From Dugong dugon (taxonomy: Eukaryota; Chordata; Mammalia; Sirenia; Dugongidae): a DNA stretch of 64,000 nt. Position 1 is the stretch's first letter. Every line of letters starts with the position of its first letter. The stretch covers positions 5,325,001-5,389,000 of the forward strand of contig CM057480.1 of the NCBI GenBank assembly GCA_030035585.1, given 5' to 3'. Below, in pieces: positions 20,131-31,428 of this stretch. The position numbers and the translations under genes were made by a program. The notes below the pieces were generated by a model that was given only the letters and a program-made list of their open reading frames with translations, made no database searches and was not told the origin of the DNA.

Positions 20131-20469
20131 GGGGGGCAGTAGTGGTTCAGTGGTAGCATTTTTACCTTCCTTGTGGGAGACCCAGGTTCGATCCCCAGTC
20201 AATGCATCTCATGTGTAGCCACCACCCTTCTGTCAGTGGAGGCTTGCATGTAGCTATGAGGCTGAACAGGTTTCAATGGAACTTCCAGACTAAGACAGAC
20301 TAGGAAGAAAGGCCTAGGATCTACTTCCAAAAACCAGTCAGTGAACACCTCATGGATCATAATGGTCTAACCAGCAACTGATCTTAGGGATGGCACAGGT
20401 ATTTTGTTCCAGTGTGCACAGGGTCGCCATGAGTCAGGGGCCAATTCGACAGCAGCTAGCAAGAACAAC
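20131..20469 (+). repeat. tRNA-headed composite SINE with intact A and B boxes
   Basis: A-box TGGTTCAGTGG at 20143-20153 and B-box GGTTCGATCCC at 20185-20195 form a pol III promoter-like head. The middle (CTTCCAGACTAAGACAGACT) is shared with the RTE-like fragment at 61,920-62,081, and the end (GGTCGCCATGAGTCAGGG, then CAGCTAGCAAGAACAACAA) with RTE tails. Flanks AAACACATGGTA (20119-20130) and AAATACATAGTA (20470-20481) match at 10 of 12, fitting L1/RTE-type target duplication. Confidence 0.82.
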
Positions 20470-20481
20470 AAATACATAGTA

Positions 20482-21304
20482 AGTATCCCTTTGACTACAG
20501 TTGGACAGACCCCAGGTACCAGGAAAAGTCTGGGATTGGCTACTATCGTAATGACCAATGAGTTGACATCCTAAGTGGGCAAGAGAGGAAATGCCAAGAT
20601 TTTATGGGTGCTTATATGTGTGTGCTCAGCAACTCCAATGGGCCCTGGGAACCACCTCAACCCTCTCTTTGCCAAGGGCATACACAAACACATTTCCACC
20701 CATTGTTCCCCCTAGTTAAGCAAATATGCCATAACTTTCTGAGGACAATTTGACAGTGAAAATCTAAAGCCTTAAAAAATGTTTATAGCTTGAGCTCCAG
20801 TAATTCCATTCTTGGGAATCCAGCCTGAAGAAGTCTTTCTAATGTTCTACTGCTCTATGCACAAAGATATTTATCATAAGAGTGAAACAACTGAAACAAA
20901 AATAAAGATCCAACTCCCGTGAAAAGCCAGAGCCTGATTTCTGAGTTTTCAGTTTGAGCTTCTTAGGGGAGGAATCACTGAAGCCTGTGTGTCTGAAATT
21001 CCCACACTCGTGTATGGAAATGAAGGTACATCTCTGGTCTGAAATACGTAGCCAGTAAAAATATTTTGAAAAGCTTGTACTAACATGAAACATGCTTAGG
21101 AGTTATAATAATTTTACATGTTGAGTAGAAGATCATTTTTCTGGAATGCCCAGGACCTGTCATATTCCCAAACAGTAATTATTTGAAAGTTCTTGGTGTT
21201 GTGAATCCTGATGAATGATAGAAGTTAGATGATAGATTGAAAACACATCTGATTTTCTGCTTTCTAAAAGCCACAGTAAAGGGTTTTTTCTTAAAGGCAT
21301 TAAT
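20482..21304. other. No gene; L1 3'-UTR-like remnant and unique sequence
   Basis: About 20,740-20,910 resembles an L1 3' region (GCTCCAGTAATTCCATTCTT, GGAATCCAGCCTGAAG). The rest is unassigned. Confidence 0.4.
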
Positions 21305-21474
21305 AACCAAAACCAAACCAAGTCCATTGCCGTCAAGTCAATTCCAACTCATAGCGACACTACAGGACAGAGTAGAACTCCCCATAGGGTTTCCAAGGAG
21401 CAGCTGTTGGATTCAAACTGCCAACCTTTTGGTTAGCAGCCGTAGCTCTTAACCACTGTGCCACCATGACTCCA
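21305..21474 (-). repeat. AfroSINE
   Basis: Reversed copy: AACCAAACCAAGTCCATTGC, CTCATAGCGACACTACAGG, TTTGGTTAGCAGCCGTAGC, ending CCACCATGACTCC. Confidence 0.88.
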
Positions 21475-21935
21475 CAAAGATATAAAGAGCAGAGGAGGAG
21501 ATAACAGCAACAAAACATTTAACATTGCAAAGTAAATGGACAGAAGCTGGGGCTGGAGCTCCGAAGGCAAGGGGGCCTGTGGACCCCTAACTCTACTAGC
21601 TTTTTGTTTGAAACAAGTGGTAACTGACGTAGAAAACTTAAGAAATCTGAATTTTAAAATGGCGGCAGATAATCCAAGGCCAACATGAGTAATACAGCAG
21701 AATCCTCAAAAAGCTCAGGTACTGTGAGCATCCGCTACTTTTGGAAGTGGGGAAAAAGAGAGAAAAGATGAATAAAAAGGATAAGGGAAGGCTACTTAAG
21801 AAGGAAGAAGAGTTCCAGGTGCCATCCCCATTCCACAGCTCAGGATAACGCCCCACCTGGGAAGAAGCCTGGAAGTATTTTTCTGAAAAGGTTAGGCAGA
21901 AAGTCCCTGGACAGGAACACATGAGGGTGGGGAAC

Positions 21936-22383
21936 TGTAGGGGTTGAATAGGGTTCCCCCAAAATTCATGTTCATCCAGAACCTCAGAACGTAAACTTTT
22001 TGGAAACAAGGTCTTTGTGGATGTAATGACTTAAGTTTAGATGAAGTCATACTGAATTAGGGTGGAGCCTAAATCCAATATCTGGTGTCCTTATAAAAAG
22101 AGGAGATGGAACAGAGACACAGAGTCGCACAGAGAAGATGGCCATGGGATGACAGAGGCAGAGATTGGAGCAACACTGCCACAAGCCAAGGATCACTGGC
22201 AACCACCAGAAGCTAGAAGAGGCAAGGAAGGATTCTTGCCTGGAGCTTTCAGAGGGAGCATGACCCTGCCAATACCTTGATTTTGGACTTTCAGCCTCCA
22301 AGACTGTGAGAGAATAAAGTTCTGTGGTCCTGAGCCACCCAGTTTGTGGTACTTTGTTATGGCAGCCCTAGGAAATTAATACA
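21936..22383 (+). mobile_element. MLT1-type MaLR LTR
   Basis: Begins TGTAGGGGTTGAATAGGG, contains GGTGTCCTTATAAAAAGAGG (TATA-like region) and GACTGTGAGAGAATAAAG (AATAAA), ends GCAGCCCTAGGAAATTAAT. No clear target duplication. Confidence 0.82.
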
Positions 22384-22429
22384 GAAGCCATACCAAAAGT
22401 ATGGCTTTAAAATGGCAGCAGGTAATCCT

Positions 22430-23480
22430 GCCAAAAGTAGGAGTTAAGCAAAGCTGTGCATACCAACTACAGAGACCCTAGCTCTCTCTTCTCTCTCAGC
22501 TCCCAGAATCCTGGCAGCCACGCCTTTACCCTCTGCCCAGCCCAAGAGGCAAGACCTGAAGATATAGTCATCAGGGGTTTCCCAGACAGATACCCTACAG
22601 CAGTGCTCAGTCTTCAAGCAGACTCAGTTGCTCAGGATTTCCAAGTTTTTAGTCACTGATTCTTATATATGAGCACACAACCAAGAATCACCAGCGTTCT
22701 AAGAAAACCTCTAACATACAAGATAAGCACCAAAAGAAATAGGAAAAAAAAGGCCACGCAGAGGAAATAAGATTTCTGCAGAAAGAAAAAACTTCCATAA
22801 ATATATATTAATTGCCTTAGAGAAATAAGAGAAGAAATTGCATCTATGAAACAAAAACAGGATGCTAAAGATAGGAAACCATCTGAGAAGAAAGCTTTTA
22901 GAAATAAGCCTGTGGGCAAAAATTAAAGATGCAATAGAAGAGTAGGAATACAAAATTGAGGAAAGATTCCCAAAATTAGAGCAAAAAAAAAGAGAGAGAG
23001 GGTTGAAAATAGGATATAAAAGATAGTAAAATTGGAGAACCAGTCCTGGAGAAACAGTATCAAAATGGAAAGAAGGGTGGGGGGAGAAAAGAAATTAAGA
23101 AAGAGGAAGAGAGGTTAAAAAAAAAAAAAAAGGAAAATAAAAACCTTGGGTGAAGAATCATTAATGGAGTTATTCAAGAAAATTTTAGAAATGAAGAACA
23201 TCAGTTTCCAAATTCTAAGGATTCCAAACGCCAACTCAAGTTCCCTGAACTTCACTGTGAAATTTCAGAACACTCAACATAGAGAAGATTCTATAAGCTT
23301 CCCAAAGGAGGGGAAAAAACCAGTCACATGCAAAGGAACAGGAATAAAAATGGCTTTGAATTTCTCAATAGTACATTGGAAGCAGAAAAAACACAGACCA
23401 ATACCTTCAAAACTCACACGGTAAATTATTTCAGTCCCAAAGTTCTAGTCCCAACCAAATTTTCAGTCAAATAGGAGGAT
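22430..23480 (+). mobile_element. Degenerate L1/HAL1-like ORF1 region
   Basis: A-rich sequence with coiled-coil-type codon runs; near 23,315-23,420 it follows an L1 ORF1 C-terminal order (CCAGTCACATGCAAAGG, then ATGGCTTTGAATTTCTCAA and GGAAGCAGAAAAAACACAGA). Frames at 22,653-22,953 and 23,146-23,424 are short and broken. The assignment is by pattern and tentative. Confidence 0.5.
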
Positions 23481-23825
23481 AAGATAAAGATGTTTCCCTT
23501 GGGAAAGAATATAGGCTACAAATAACCAGTGGGTATTGGCATAGACACCTTATTTTGACCTTTTGTTTCAATGGGCTTTGTGGAGCTTGCAAGGGGATTG
23601 CCTTAACAGTAGGCAAGAGCACCACAAAAAGAGATGAAAAATCTGGAAAGATAAAAGTGGAGTATTAGAGTAAACTTGGCAGAATTCACCATCTTTTACA
23701 GGATCTTCTTCCTTTTTTAACCCCATAATTCTGGTTTTGGCCCTAACTCCCAGGGAATTAAGAAACTTATCTTTCTTGTTTGATAGAACTTACCTGATAG
23801 AACTCTAGCTAGTTCCTACAGGATA

Positions 23826-24014
23826 TTGTTGTTGTTTGGTGCTGTCTAGTTGATTTTCGACTCATACCGACCCCATGTGACAGAGTAGAACAGCCGTATA
23901 GGGTGTCTTGGCTATAATCTTTACTGGAGCAGATTGCCAGGTCTTTCTCCTGCAAAGGCCCCAACCTTTCAGTTAGCAGCCGCTTGGTTAACTGTTGTGC
24001 CACCAGAGCTCCTT
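23826..24014 (-). repeat. AfroSINE, long variant
   Basis: TTGTTGTTTGGTGCTGTCTA to GTTAACTGTTGTGCCACCAG. Flanking TTCCT(A/G)CAGGATA is present on both sides (ends at 23,825 and starts at 24,015; one mismatch in 13). Confidence 0.87.
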
Positions 24015-24409
24015 TCCTGCAGGATAGAGTCTATGAAAAGATACGATGTAGATACAGATGTACAGCAAAAAATACTCATTTAAATCCATTGTACAGTATC
24101 TACGAGGCAGGCACTAAGATGGAGTTTGGTAGGCAGGATATTCATTAAAGGTCACACCTGTGAATGGGAGAGCCCCTGGGTGCTCTGGAGCATATAGTGT
24201 GCTGTAGTTGTTCCCCTACTAGACCAAAAATGATGGGCTGTAATACGCCCACTTCATTCAGTCACTGGTGTGGGATACCCCAGGGAGGGCCTGCCCTCAG
24301 GTAAGGCAGTGTTCTAAAGCTGAGGCAAACCCTGGAGCACCCGATAGCTGGGGCAACAAGTCTTCCTTTGATGGGAAATCTGGGTGGCTCATCTCTGTGT
24401 CCACCACAC

Positions 24410-24655
24410 GCAGCAATTCCATTCCTAGCAATAAACCCAACAGAAATGTCTGCATGTGTTTTCTAAAAGACATACCCAGAATGTTCAGAACAGCATTATT
24501 AATAATTACCCCAAACTGGAAACTACCCATCTGCCCATCCACAGTAGAATGGATAAATAATTTGTGATGTATCTATGATATACACAGTGAAATACTAAAC
24601 AGCCACGGGAATGAACAAACAAAAACCACGTGCAGCAATACGGATGACTTTCACA
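24410..24655 (+). mobile_element. L1 3'-UTR fragment
   Basis: The order is typical of mammalian L1 3' regions: CAATTCCATTCCTAGCAATA, CCCCAAACTGGAAACTACCC, AGTAGAATGGATAAATAA, then GCAGCAATACGGATGACT. Confidence 0.72.
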
Positions 24656-24658
24656 ATG

Positions 24659-24796
24659 TTGATTCCGATTCACAGCAACCCTCTAGGACAGAGTAGAACT
24701 GCCTCACAGGGTTTCCAAGGAGCGGCTGGTGGATTCGGACTGCTGACCTTTTAGTGAGCAGCCGTAGCTCTTAACTGCTATGCTACCAGGGCTCCA
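24659..24796 (-). repeat. AfroSINE, 3' truncated
   Basis: GATTCCGATTCACAGCAACC through GGAGCGGCTGGTGGATTC to CTACCAGGGCTCC, reversed. Confidence 0.82.
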
Positions 24797-25227
24797 TATA
24801 TATATATATAAAACATGTATCTCACTGGCTGTTTCTCTAGAAGCCCTGGCTGAGATAGTGGGCCTTAGCTCCTCCCTTCTTCAGCTCTGCTCAGTCTCAG
24901 ACCCCCTGGTTGTGTCCTGGGTCTGCCTGCATGAGGCCACAGAGTGCATTAACAGCCACAGCCACACCACTCAGTGGGAATCTGGATTTAATCATGCTGC
25001 CAAATGCCTAGCGTCTGATGAGGCAGGGATGGGCCATCAACCTCCACGTCACCACCGAGCCACGTCTCCCCCAGTGGTGCCATCATTCCCCTTACTGGCC
25101 CTGAAGAAAGGCATAGACGTCGGGTTCCATTTGGCCATTCCTGCTGGAGCAGCAGGTCTATTGGCTTGGCTGCAGCCCAGACCCTACCCGCTCTCAGCTG
25201 CTGCTCAGGACTGGCTGGTCAACCAAA
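24797..25227. other. No supported gene; GC-richer unique sequence
   Basis: A 166-codon frame (24,780-25,280) spans this stretch but begins in one SINE and ends in another. There is no domain, signal or splice support. Confidence 0.4.
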
Positions 25228-25410
25228 CCAAACTCCAACCCATTGCTGTTGATTCCCACTCATGCTCTGCTACCAACTGAAAGGTTTGAACTCATCCAGT
25301 TGCACCATGGAAGAAAGGCCTGGAAAGCTGTTTCCTAAAGATTAGAGCCACGAAAACCATATGGAGCAGTTCTACTCTGTAACACCTGGGGTCACCATGA
25401 CTGGGTGGTA
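25228..25410. repeat. Degenerate AfroSINE-related sequence
   Basis: A reversed tail-like start (AACCAAACTCCAACCCATTG) is followed by forward-looking body phrases (GGAGCAGTTCTACTCTGTAA, GGGGTCACCATGACTGGG), suggesting two overlapping or rearranged copies. Confidence 0.5.
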
Positions 25411-25754
25411 CCAGTGCCATATTTTAGTCCCTAGCCACATTTTGACTATCATCCACTTGTTGCTATGTCTTGCTTACAAACTGAAGCACTCAGATTGAAA
25501 ACATTGCTTTGAAAGTACACTAAGATCCACCCCTTCTGCCAGGTCAGATACTAAACTCATGTTTCTCCTTCCTTTTCCCCACGAATCCATGAAACAGACC
25601 TCAGCGGTCATTTTGAAGGAGCCCACTGGAACATGACCATGGAGTCCACTGAGCCTGTGGTCTCATTGACCCTGTAGGGTCCACATCTGTGTGGACTGGA
25701 GGAAATGTGGGGTCAGCACATGGCAAACACGCGTCTATCTCCTTCCCTCATGTT

Positions 25755-25970
25755 TAACAGCAATAGTAGTAATACCTTCTATTCATGAAGGTAACTGTCA
25801 GGCACTTTGTATGTGTTTCATAGAAGTTAATCCACTTAGTAATAACAGTTGTTAATCTCACAGCAACTCTGCATGGTTGATAGGATTTACCCACATCTTA
25901 TAGATGAGGCGTCAACAGATTGGAGAAGCCAAAGGACACACTCAAAGTCACACAGGAAATTAGAAGCTTT
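25755..25970 (-). repeat. MIR SINE
   Basis: Reversed MIR: TCAGGCACTTTGTATGTG, CTTATAGATGAGGCGTCA, AAAGTCACACAGGAAATTAG. Confidence 0.6.
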
Positions 25971-26052
25971 TTTGTGAAACAAAACAACTCCCTCCACCTG
26001 TGGATCCTTCCCTCGGAGACTGATATATATATATTCTGTAGGAGATTAACAG

Positions 26053-26215
26053 AGGGGCCCTCGTGGCGCAGTGGTTAAGAGTTTAGCTGCTAACCAAAAG
26101 GTTGGCAGTTTCTGAACCCACCAGCCACTCCTTGGAAACCCCATGGGGGCAGTTCTACCCTGTCCTATAGGGTTGCTATGAGTCAGAATCAACTCAACGG
26201 TAACAGGCTCGGGGT
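26053..26215 (+). repeat. AfroSINE
   Basis: GGGGCCCTCGTGGCGCAGTG head, AGCTGCTAACCAAAAGGTTG, GTTGCTATGAGTCAGAATCA tail; A/T-rich end after 26,210. Confidence 0.88.
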
Positions 26216-27184
26216 GTGTTTTTTAGGTTTTTGGGTTTTTTTAGTAGTGTATCAACAGGATTCTTTTTTTTACTGAAACCTGCAAAGACACTGGATCACC
26301 GGAGGTGCCCAGGAAAAGGGGTCATCACCCCCCATATCCATTTGCTCAGAAATAGACAGGGAACAGCAACTGCGGAGACCAGCTCAAGGCAGACAAAAGC
26401 TTTCACCTCTCTGGCTGTTCTCTCTTGAACCTAGATTTGATCACCGAGTAAAGTCTGGGTTATACAGACCAGCCTTGTTGGTGTTCTTCTGCACAAGAAC
26501 ATTGCCTGCCTTCCCGTTCCATTGTGTCTCTCTGCCTACAACAAGCTGTATTTTCTCTACCTATGGAAAATTGCCGCCTTTGAGAAGCCTGATCCTCCAT
26601 GTCCCCTGGCCCAGGAAGAATTAATCGTTGGTTTTCTTTGTACACTCTCAACAGTGTTCTATAATAACCAAGTATTTACGAACAGGCAATGTCGGAGCAC
26701 GGGAAAAGCTTTGCAACAGGAGTTAGACGACCTGGATTTGGGGGCTGTCACTTACCAGCTCGGAGATCTTAAACAAAGTCCTTGTTCTCATCTGCAAAAT
26801 ACAGATAACACTTGCCTCACCTGCCTTGCAAACAGGGCTCAATGAGATGTCTGTGAACTGTTTGTGAATTCTCAAGTCTGGTGCCTCTATTGAAGTTATT
26901 TTCTTTGTTTGCTTTCTTTGGGGGGTGTTGTTCTCTCATTGTTTGTACTGTCTTGTTTGCTTCTCTCTCTAGACTGTGAGGGTAGAGACTTGTCTTCGGA
27001 GGCTTTGTATTCCACCCAGGGCCCTCCAAGTAGCTGCTACAGTGTTTGAGGAGAGTGGGTTCTTAACAGATGTTCGTGGAAATTAAAATAATACGACTGT
27101 GAAAAGTGGGGTCTCTCATCCCAGACGCACAAGATTCCATCACACACCTCCCCCTCTCTGTTTCTGTCTTTCCCTCCCTCCGTG
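26216..27184. other. No gene; unique sequence with MIR-like remnant
   Basis: About 26,700-26,895 resembles a forward MIR (TTGTTCTCATCTGCAAAATA, TCAATGAGATGTCTGTGA). The 107-codon frame at 26,522-26,845 runs into it and is not supported as a gene. Confidence 0.4.
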
Positions 27185-27827
27185 CATGTGTGAGTGTGTG
27201 TATGCATGCGTGCATGTGTGTGTGTGTGTGTGCAAGTGTGGGTGTGTGCATGTGTGAGTGTGGGGTGCATGTACGTATGTGTGTGCGCAAGTGTGGGTGT
27301 GTGCATGTGTGAGTGTGGGGTGCATGCACGTATGTGTGTGCGCAAGTGTGTGTATGCAAGTGTGCAGGTGTATGAGTGTGTGCATGTGTGTGTGCTCAAG
27401 TGTGAATGTGTGTTTGCATGTGTGTGTGTGTGTCAGTGTGAGTGTGTGTGTTTGCATGTGTGTGTGTGAGTGTGTGTGTGTGTGTACGTGTGTGTATGCT
27501 CAAGTGTGAGTGTGTGTGTGTGCTCAAGCGTGAGTGTGTGTGTACGTGTGTGTGTGCTCAAGCGTGAGTGTGTGTGTACGTGTGTGTGTGCTCAAGCGTG
27601 AGTGTGTGTGTACGTGTGTGTGTGCTCAAGCGTGAGTGTGTGTGTACGTGTGTGTGTGCTCAAGCGTGAGTGTGTGTGTACGTGTGTGTGTGCTCAAGCG
27701 TGAGTGTGTGTGTACGTGTATGTGTGCTCAAGTGTGAGTGTGTGTGTGTGTGTGCGTATGTGTGTGTGTGCTCAAGTGTGAGTGTGTATGTGTGTGTGAG
27801 TGTGTGTGTGTGTGTGTACGTGTATCC
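27185..27827. repeat. GT-rich complex satellite with higher-order units
   Basis: Imperfect (GT)n throughout. From 27,523 a 34-bp unit marked by CTCAAGCGTGAGTGTGTG starts at 27523, 27557, 27591, 27625, 27659, 27693 and 27727, exactly periodic. Around 27,230-27,345 a different unit of about 56 bp (GCAAGTGTGGGTGTGTGCAT) occurs twice. Cys/Val-rich or His/Thr-rich frames on both strands are composition artefacts. Confidence 0.93.
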
Positions 27828-29034
27828 CACCTCAGCATCAGCCCTTCTCTTTCCTGAGCGCTGGCCTCCCAGCCCTGCGGAGGAATTCTGAGATGACCAA
27901 GAGGCAGACAGTGACCGTCGAAGAGGAGCTCTCTCTTCAGGATCACACTGCAGCGGCTCGGGCCAGCCCTGAGCCTTTCAGCATCGCAGGGATCCAGCTG
28001 GGTGTGGGGCCCTGGAGGGCCTGGGGGGGATGATACCCCAGCTGGGTGGGGCCGCTCACCGCCAGGCTCCATGAGCCTTGGCACAGCCTGCAAAAGGGTC
28101 TCTGTGCCTGAAACGGGACAGGATTCCCAAAGGAAGCCCCAGCCACTCACTCCTCACACTGCTCTTGTAGAAATAGGGAGAAACGGCTGGTACTGTGCAA
28201 ATCAGAACGTTTTCCAATACAGGACGCGTAACCACATTACAAAGAACAATAATAGATCTAGAGGTGGGTAATGTAGAAGGTACAATATGCAATTTTCTGT
28301 GCAAATGACTTCCTGACATCTAGAATAAACTCTTCTCGATTCCACCAACACAAATTCACGGTGAGGCTAAAAAAAAACAAAAACAAAAACAAAAACAAAG
28401 GTATTTAGACAAGCCTGGATTCGAATCTTAGCTCCACGTTGTGTCCGTAGGTGAGTTGTCTAAGCTCTCTGATCTTACATTCCATTTCACAAATAACTAT
28501 GAAGTACCTCCCATGAACAAAGTATCTATTGCACTGGATACTAAGGACAGACTAGAATAAGACAAGGTCCCAACATGAAGGCACCCACAGACTGGGGGAT
28601 GAGAGGCCATGTGTGAGGGGGTCTAGCTAGACACACAGCAGGTGCTCACTCTGTGACAGCTATTTCTTTTCTGTTCATCCTTGTCTCCCTCATCACCGTC
28701 CCAAGCTATTTCTTGAAATGTTGCTATTAAACCTTTACTTCTTTAATTCAGGAATCCAAAGTTTTCACCATTCAAACTTATAGTTAATCTCCCCCCTGAA
28801 TCACATCGCTGATGGAGTTTCAAATAACAAATATCTGGTATTTATAAATTATTCTTCAGCATGTGTTAAATCAAATCACCACACTGAGTTGATAGAATTA
28901 AAGCTCAAATAAAGAAACTTGATTTATCTGCTCAATGACTGTCTTATGGGTCAGGATCTTCTAAATGCTGAAAATAGTTCAAGGATCTCCTTTACTATCT
29001 GCACAAAATCTTGGGGTTCAGGTACCCGACGTTG
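27828..29034. other. No supported gene; GC-rich unique segment then AT-rich sequence
   Basis: 27,828-28,160 is unique and fairly GC-rich, with no domain in its short frames. A (CAAAA)n tract lies at 28,367-28,399 and a forward MIR-like stretch at 28,408-28,500 (GCCTGGATTCGAATCTTAGC). Confidence 0.4.
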
Positions 29035-29169
29035 GAACCAAAAAGCAAACAAAAAACTTACTGCCATCAAGACTCATAGTGACCCTATAGGACAGAGCAG
29101 AACTGCCCCATAGAGTTTCTAAGGAGCAGCTGGTGGCCGAACTCTTAACGACTGTGCCACCAGGGCTCC
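29035..29169 (-). repeat. AfroSINE, internally shortened
   Basis: AAAAACTTACTGCCATCAAG, then GACCCTATAGGACAGAGCAG and a direct jump from GGAGCAGCTGGTGG to CCGAACTCTTAACG, so the B-box region is missing. Confidence 0.85.
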
Positions 29170-29998
29170 CTAGGTTGGAAGCCACCACTAAATACGACTT
29201 TCTTTCCTGGTAATATACATTGTCCCTGGGAAAGGCATCCCTTCCTTCTATCAGTCCCCTTGGTGTGGGTCCGGTCAGAATTCTTGTCTGAGAGCAAGAC
29301 TGATGGGCAAGAGAGATCATGTAAGGTTAGCACAGGTAGTAACTTCAGAGATCTCATGGGGGGAGGACAGGACAAACGATTGGCAATGTAACCCTTGTAA
29401 AAACAAATTTTACAGATTTTAGCTTTGCCCATGGCTAGCTCTGAGAATTTACGGAAGAGTTTTAGATACCGTTACTGCAATGAGTTGCTTTGCTTATCTG
29501 AAGAGTAACCACAACGCAATTTACCACCTTGGGGCAATGTCCATTACAAAAACTTTTTCAAAAGAAAGCTCGTATGTACATAACAAAAAATATCTATGGA
29601 TCTGTGTTCTGGGGTTTATCAGCCAGTATGTAATGCTGAGATTAAGGGTTTCTCCTGACTGGGATGTCCTTACCCCATCATGTCATCAAAGGAAGGACAC
29701 ACATGGATGGTCATTGGATGAAGCCCCCTTGAATGTTAAAGGTCAATACAGCACAGTTTGAAGAGACGAGGTAAGAAAAGATGGGCAGAGACCCCAACAC
29801 GGCTTCACATTCTATAAAGATGGTTTTATTTAGAGACTTATCCCCCAGTAAGAAGTCTAGAGCTCCAGCCCCAAGCAGGAAAGAAAGCTAGGGTTAGTTG
29901 CTAATCACAAAACTGATTTCCCAACTTGCAAAGTTTTTACAACATTTACTGGTTAGAACAGCAAGAAACAGCAAACCTCAGCTGGGTACCCAGATGCA
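29170..29998. other. No gene; unassigned sequence
   Basis: No recognised repeat consensus or domain. Open frames at 29,145-29,432 and 29,480-29,761 are short and featureless. Confidence 0.35.
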
Positions 29999-30010
29999 CC
30001 ACCTTTCTCT

Positions 30011-30228
30011 AAACCAAACCAAACCAGACCTTTTGCCATTGAGTCGATTTCAACTAATGGTGACCCCATGACGCAGTATTCTTGGCTCCACAGGGTTTTC
30101 TTGGCTGTAAGTCTTTACAGAAGCAGATAGCCAGGTCTTTTTTCCGTGGCACTGCTGGGTGGGTTCGAATCACCAGCCTTTAGGTTAGTAGTTGAGAGCA
30201 AACCGTTTGTGCTACCCAGGGACCTTTC
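30011..30228 (-). repeat. AfroSINE, long variant, with perfect 12-bp duplication
   Basis: AAACCAAACCAAACCAGACC start, GTAAGTCTTTACAGAAGCAG and GGTGGGTTCGAATCACCAG. CCACCTTTCTCT is exact at 29999-30010 and 30229-30240. Confidence 0.9.
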
Positions 30229-30240
30229 CCACCTTTCTCT

Positions 30241-31350
30241 AGCCCCGGGCTGTTTCTGCTCATGCTCACAGAGAAAAGTGGCAGGTCTGATTTTCTCACC
30301 AGGAGAAGGTGGCCAAGACAAAGCATCTGTACAGCCCAGTTATAACTAATGAGAAACAGGTGACTGATGAACCCATAATGCACCATCAGGGTCAGTATTT
30401 GAAGCCTAAACTCTGAATCCTCCATTTTATGTGGCTGCTTATAGAAATTTGTGCTATTGAAAAACCTGAAGCCATCTCTAAGGTCTATTTCAGTCACATC
30501 ATTTTAAAAGAAACTTCCATTTTAGTTTCTACCCCAAACTATAAATAATCTGTATCTCTGAGGCTTCTCCCTTTGTTTGCCTTTATGGAAACAACATGGT
30601 ATCTGAGAAAGAGGCAGAGTGAGAACGGGTTGGGGACATAGCATCTTCTTAAAATTTTTAAACTCTGTTTTCGTTGGAGGTATATTCAGTGAAACTATTT
30701 TCAGTAATATTCTACTAATGTTTTTATTTTTTCTAATTTCTTTTCCTTTATAAAAAATAAGTTTTCTTTTGTATTTAAGCTAAAATGTTTGTGAAAGTCC
30801 TTTTAAATTCAAAGAAAATGAAGTCAGGCATTTTTGGTGCAGAGAGCAATTCCAGACCCAGTAGGGGAGCGTTTATGACTGAAGAAAAACTCTTCCCTTG
30901 CAAAAAATCTGAGCTTCCTGCCCGGGGTTCACACACTAATGGCTGCGTGACTCATTATTATACACGTCTCCAAAGCTGAGGTTCTCCCCTTTGCTAACCC
31001 TCTCCGTACAGCAGATGTCGAAATGGTCACCATGGGACAGCCGGTGTGGCTAGAGATGTTTTTCTCAAGGTCTTTTCTGTATCTGTCTTCTGATCCCCAT
31101 GATCAGCTCACACCAAGTTACAAGGTTACTGGGGGCTTTAGTCGGTATCTGGCATCAACACCATCACCATTAACATCCATGTGATTCTCGCCAGGTGTGC
31201 GTCCTTCACCTTATCCTATATTAGAGACTAGCTGATAGTAGATTTTCCAATGTCAGATGGCTTATAACTTCTGGTTTTGTTTCTGATTTTCCTCTGTAAG
31301 CACTACATATCTGCCAAGTGCTGAGCAATCAAGAGGATAGGGAGAGTGTC
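30241..31350. other. No gene; unassigned sequence
   Basis: No recognisable domain in the frames at 30,180-30,497 or 30,785-30,979; no clear repeat boundary. Confidence 0.35.
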
Positions 31351-31384
31351 CTAGCTAGGGTTCTCTAGAGAAACAGAACCAGTG

Positions 31385-31428
<44 letters not shown>

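Noticed and set aside
20131-20210. Functional tRNA gene
   Set aside because: A and B boxes are present, but the sequence continues into a SINE body and RTE tail and is flanked by a target duplication; I could not fold a full cloverleaf.
24780-25280. 166-codon open frame on the + strand
   Set aside because: It starts inside one AfroSINE and ends inside another, has no domain, splice or codon-use support, and the length is possible by chance in GC-richer DNA.
27037-27509. Long Cys/Val-rich and His/Thr-rich open frames on both strands
   Set aside because: They are translations of the GT-rich array; all frames lack stops because of composition.
27523-27760. Regular 34-bp repeat resembling a CRISPR array
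   Set aside because: There are no unique spacers, the units are contiguous GT-rich DNA, and the context is mammalian.
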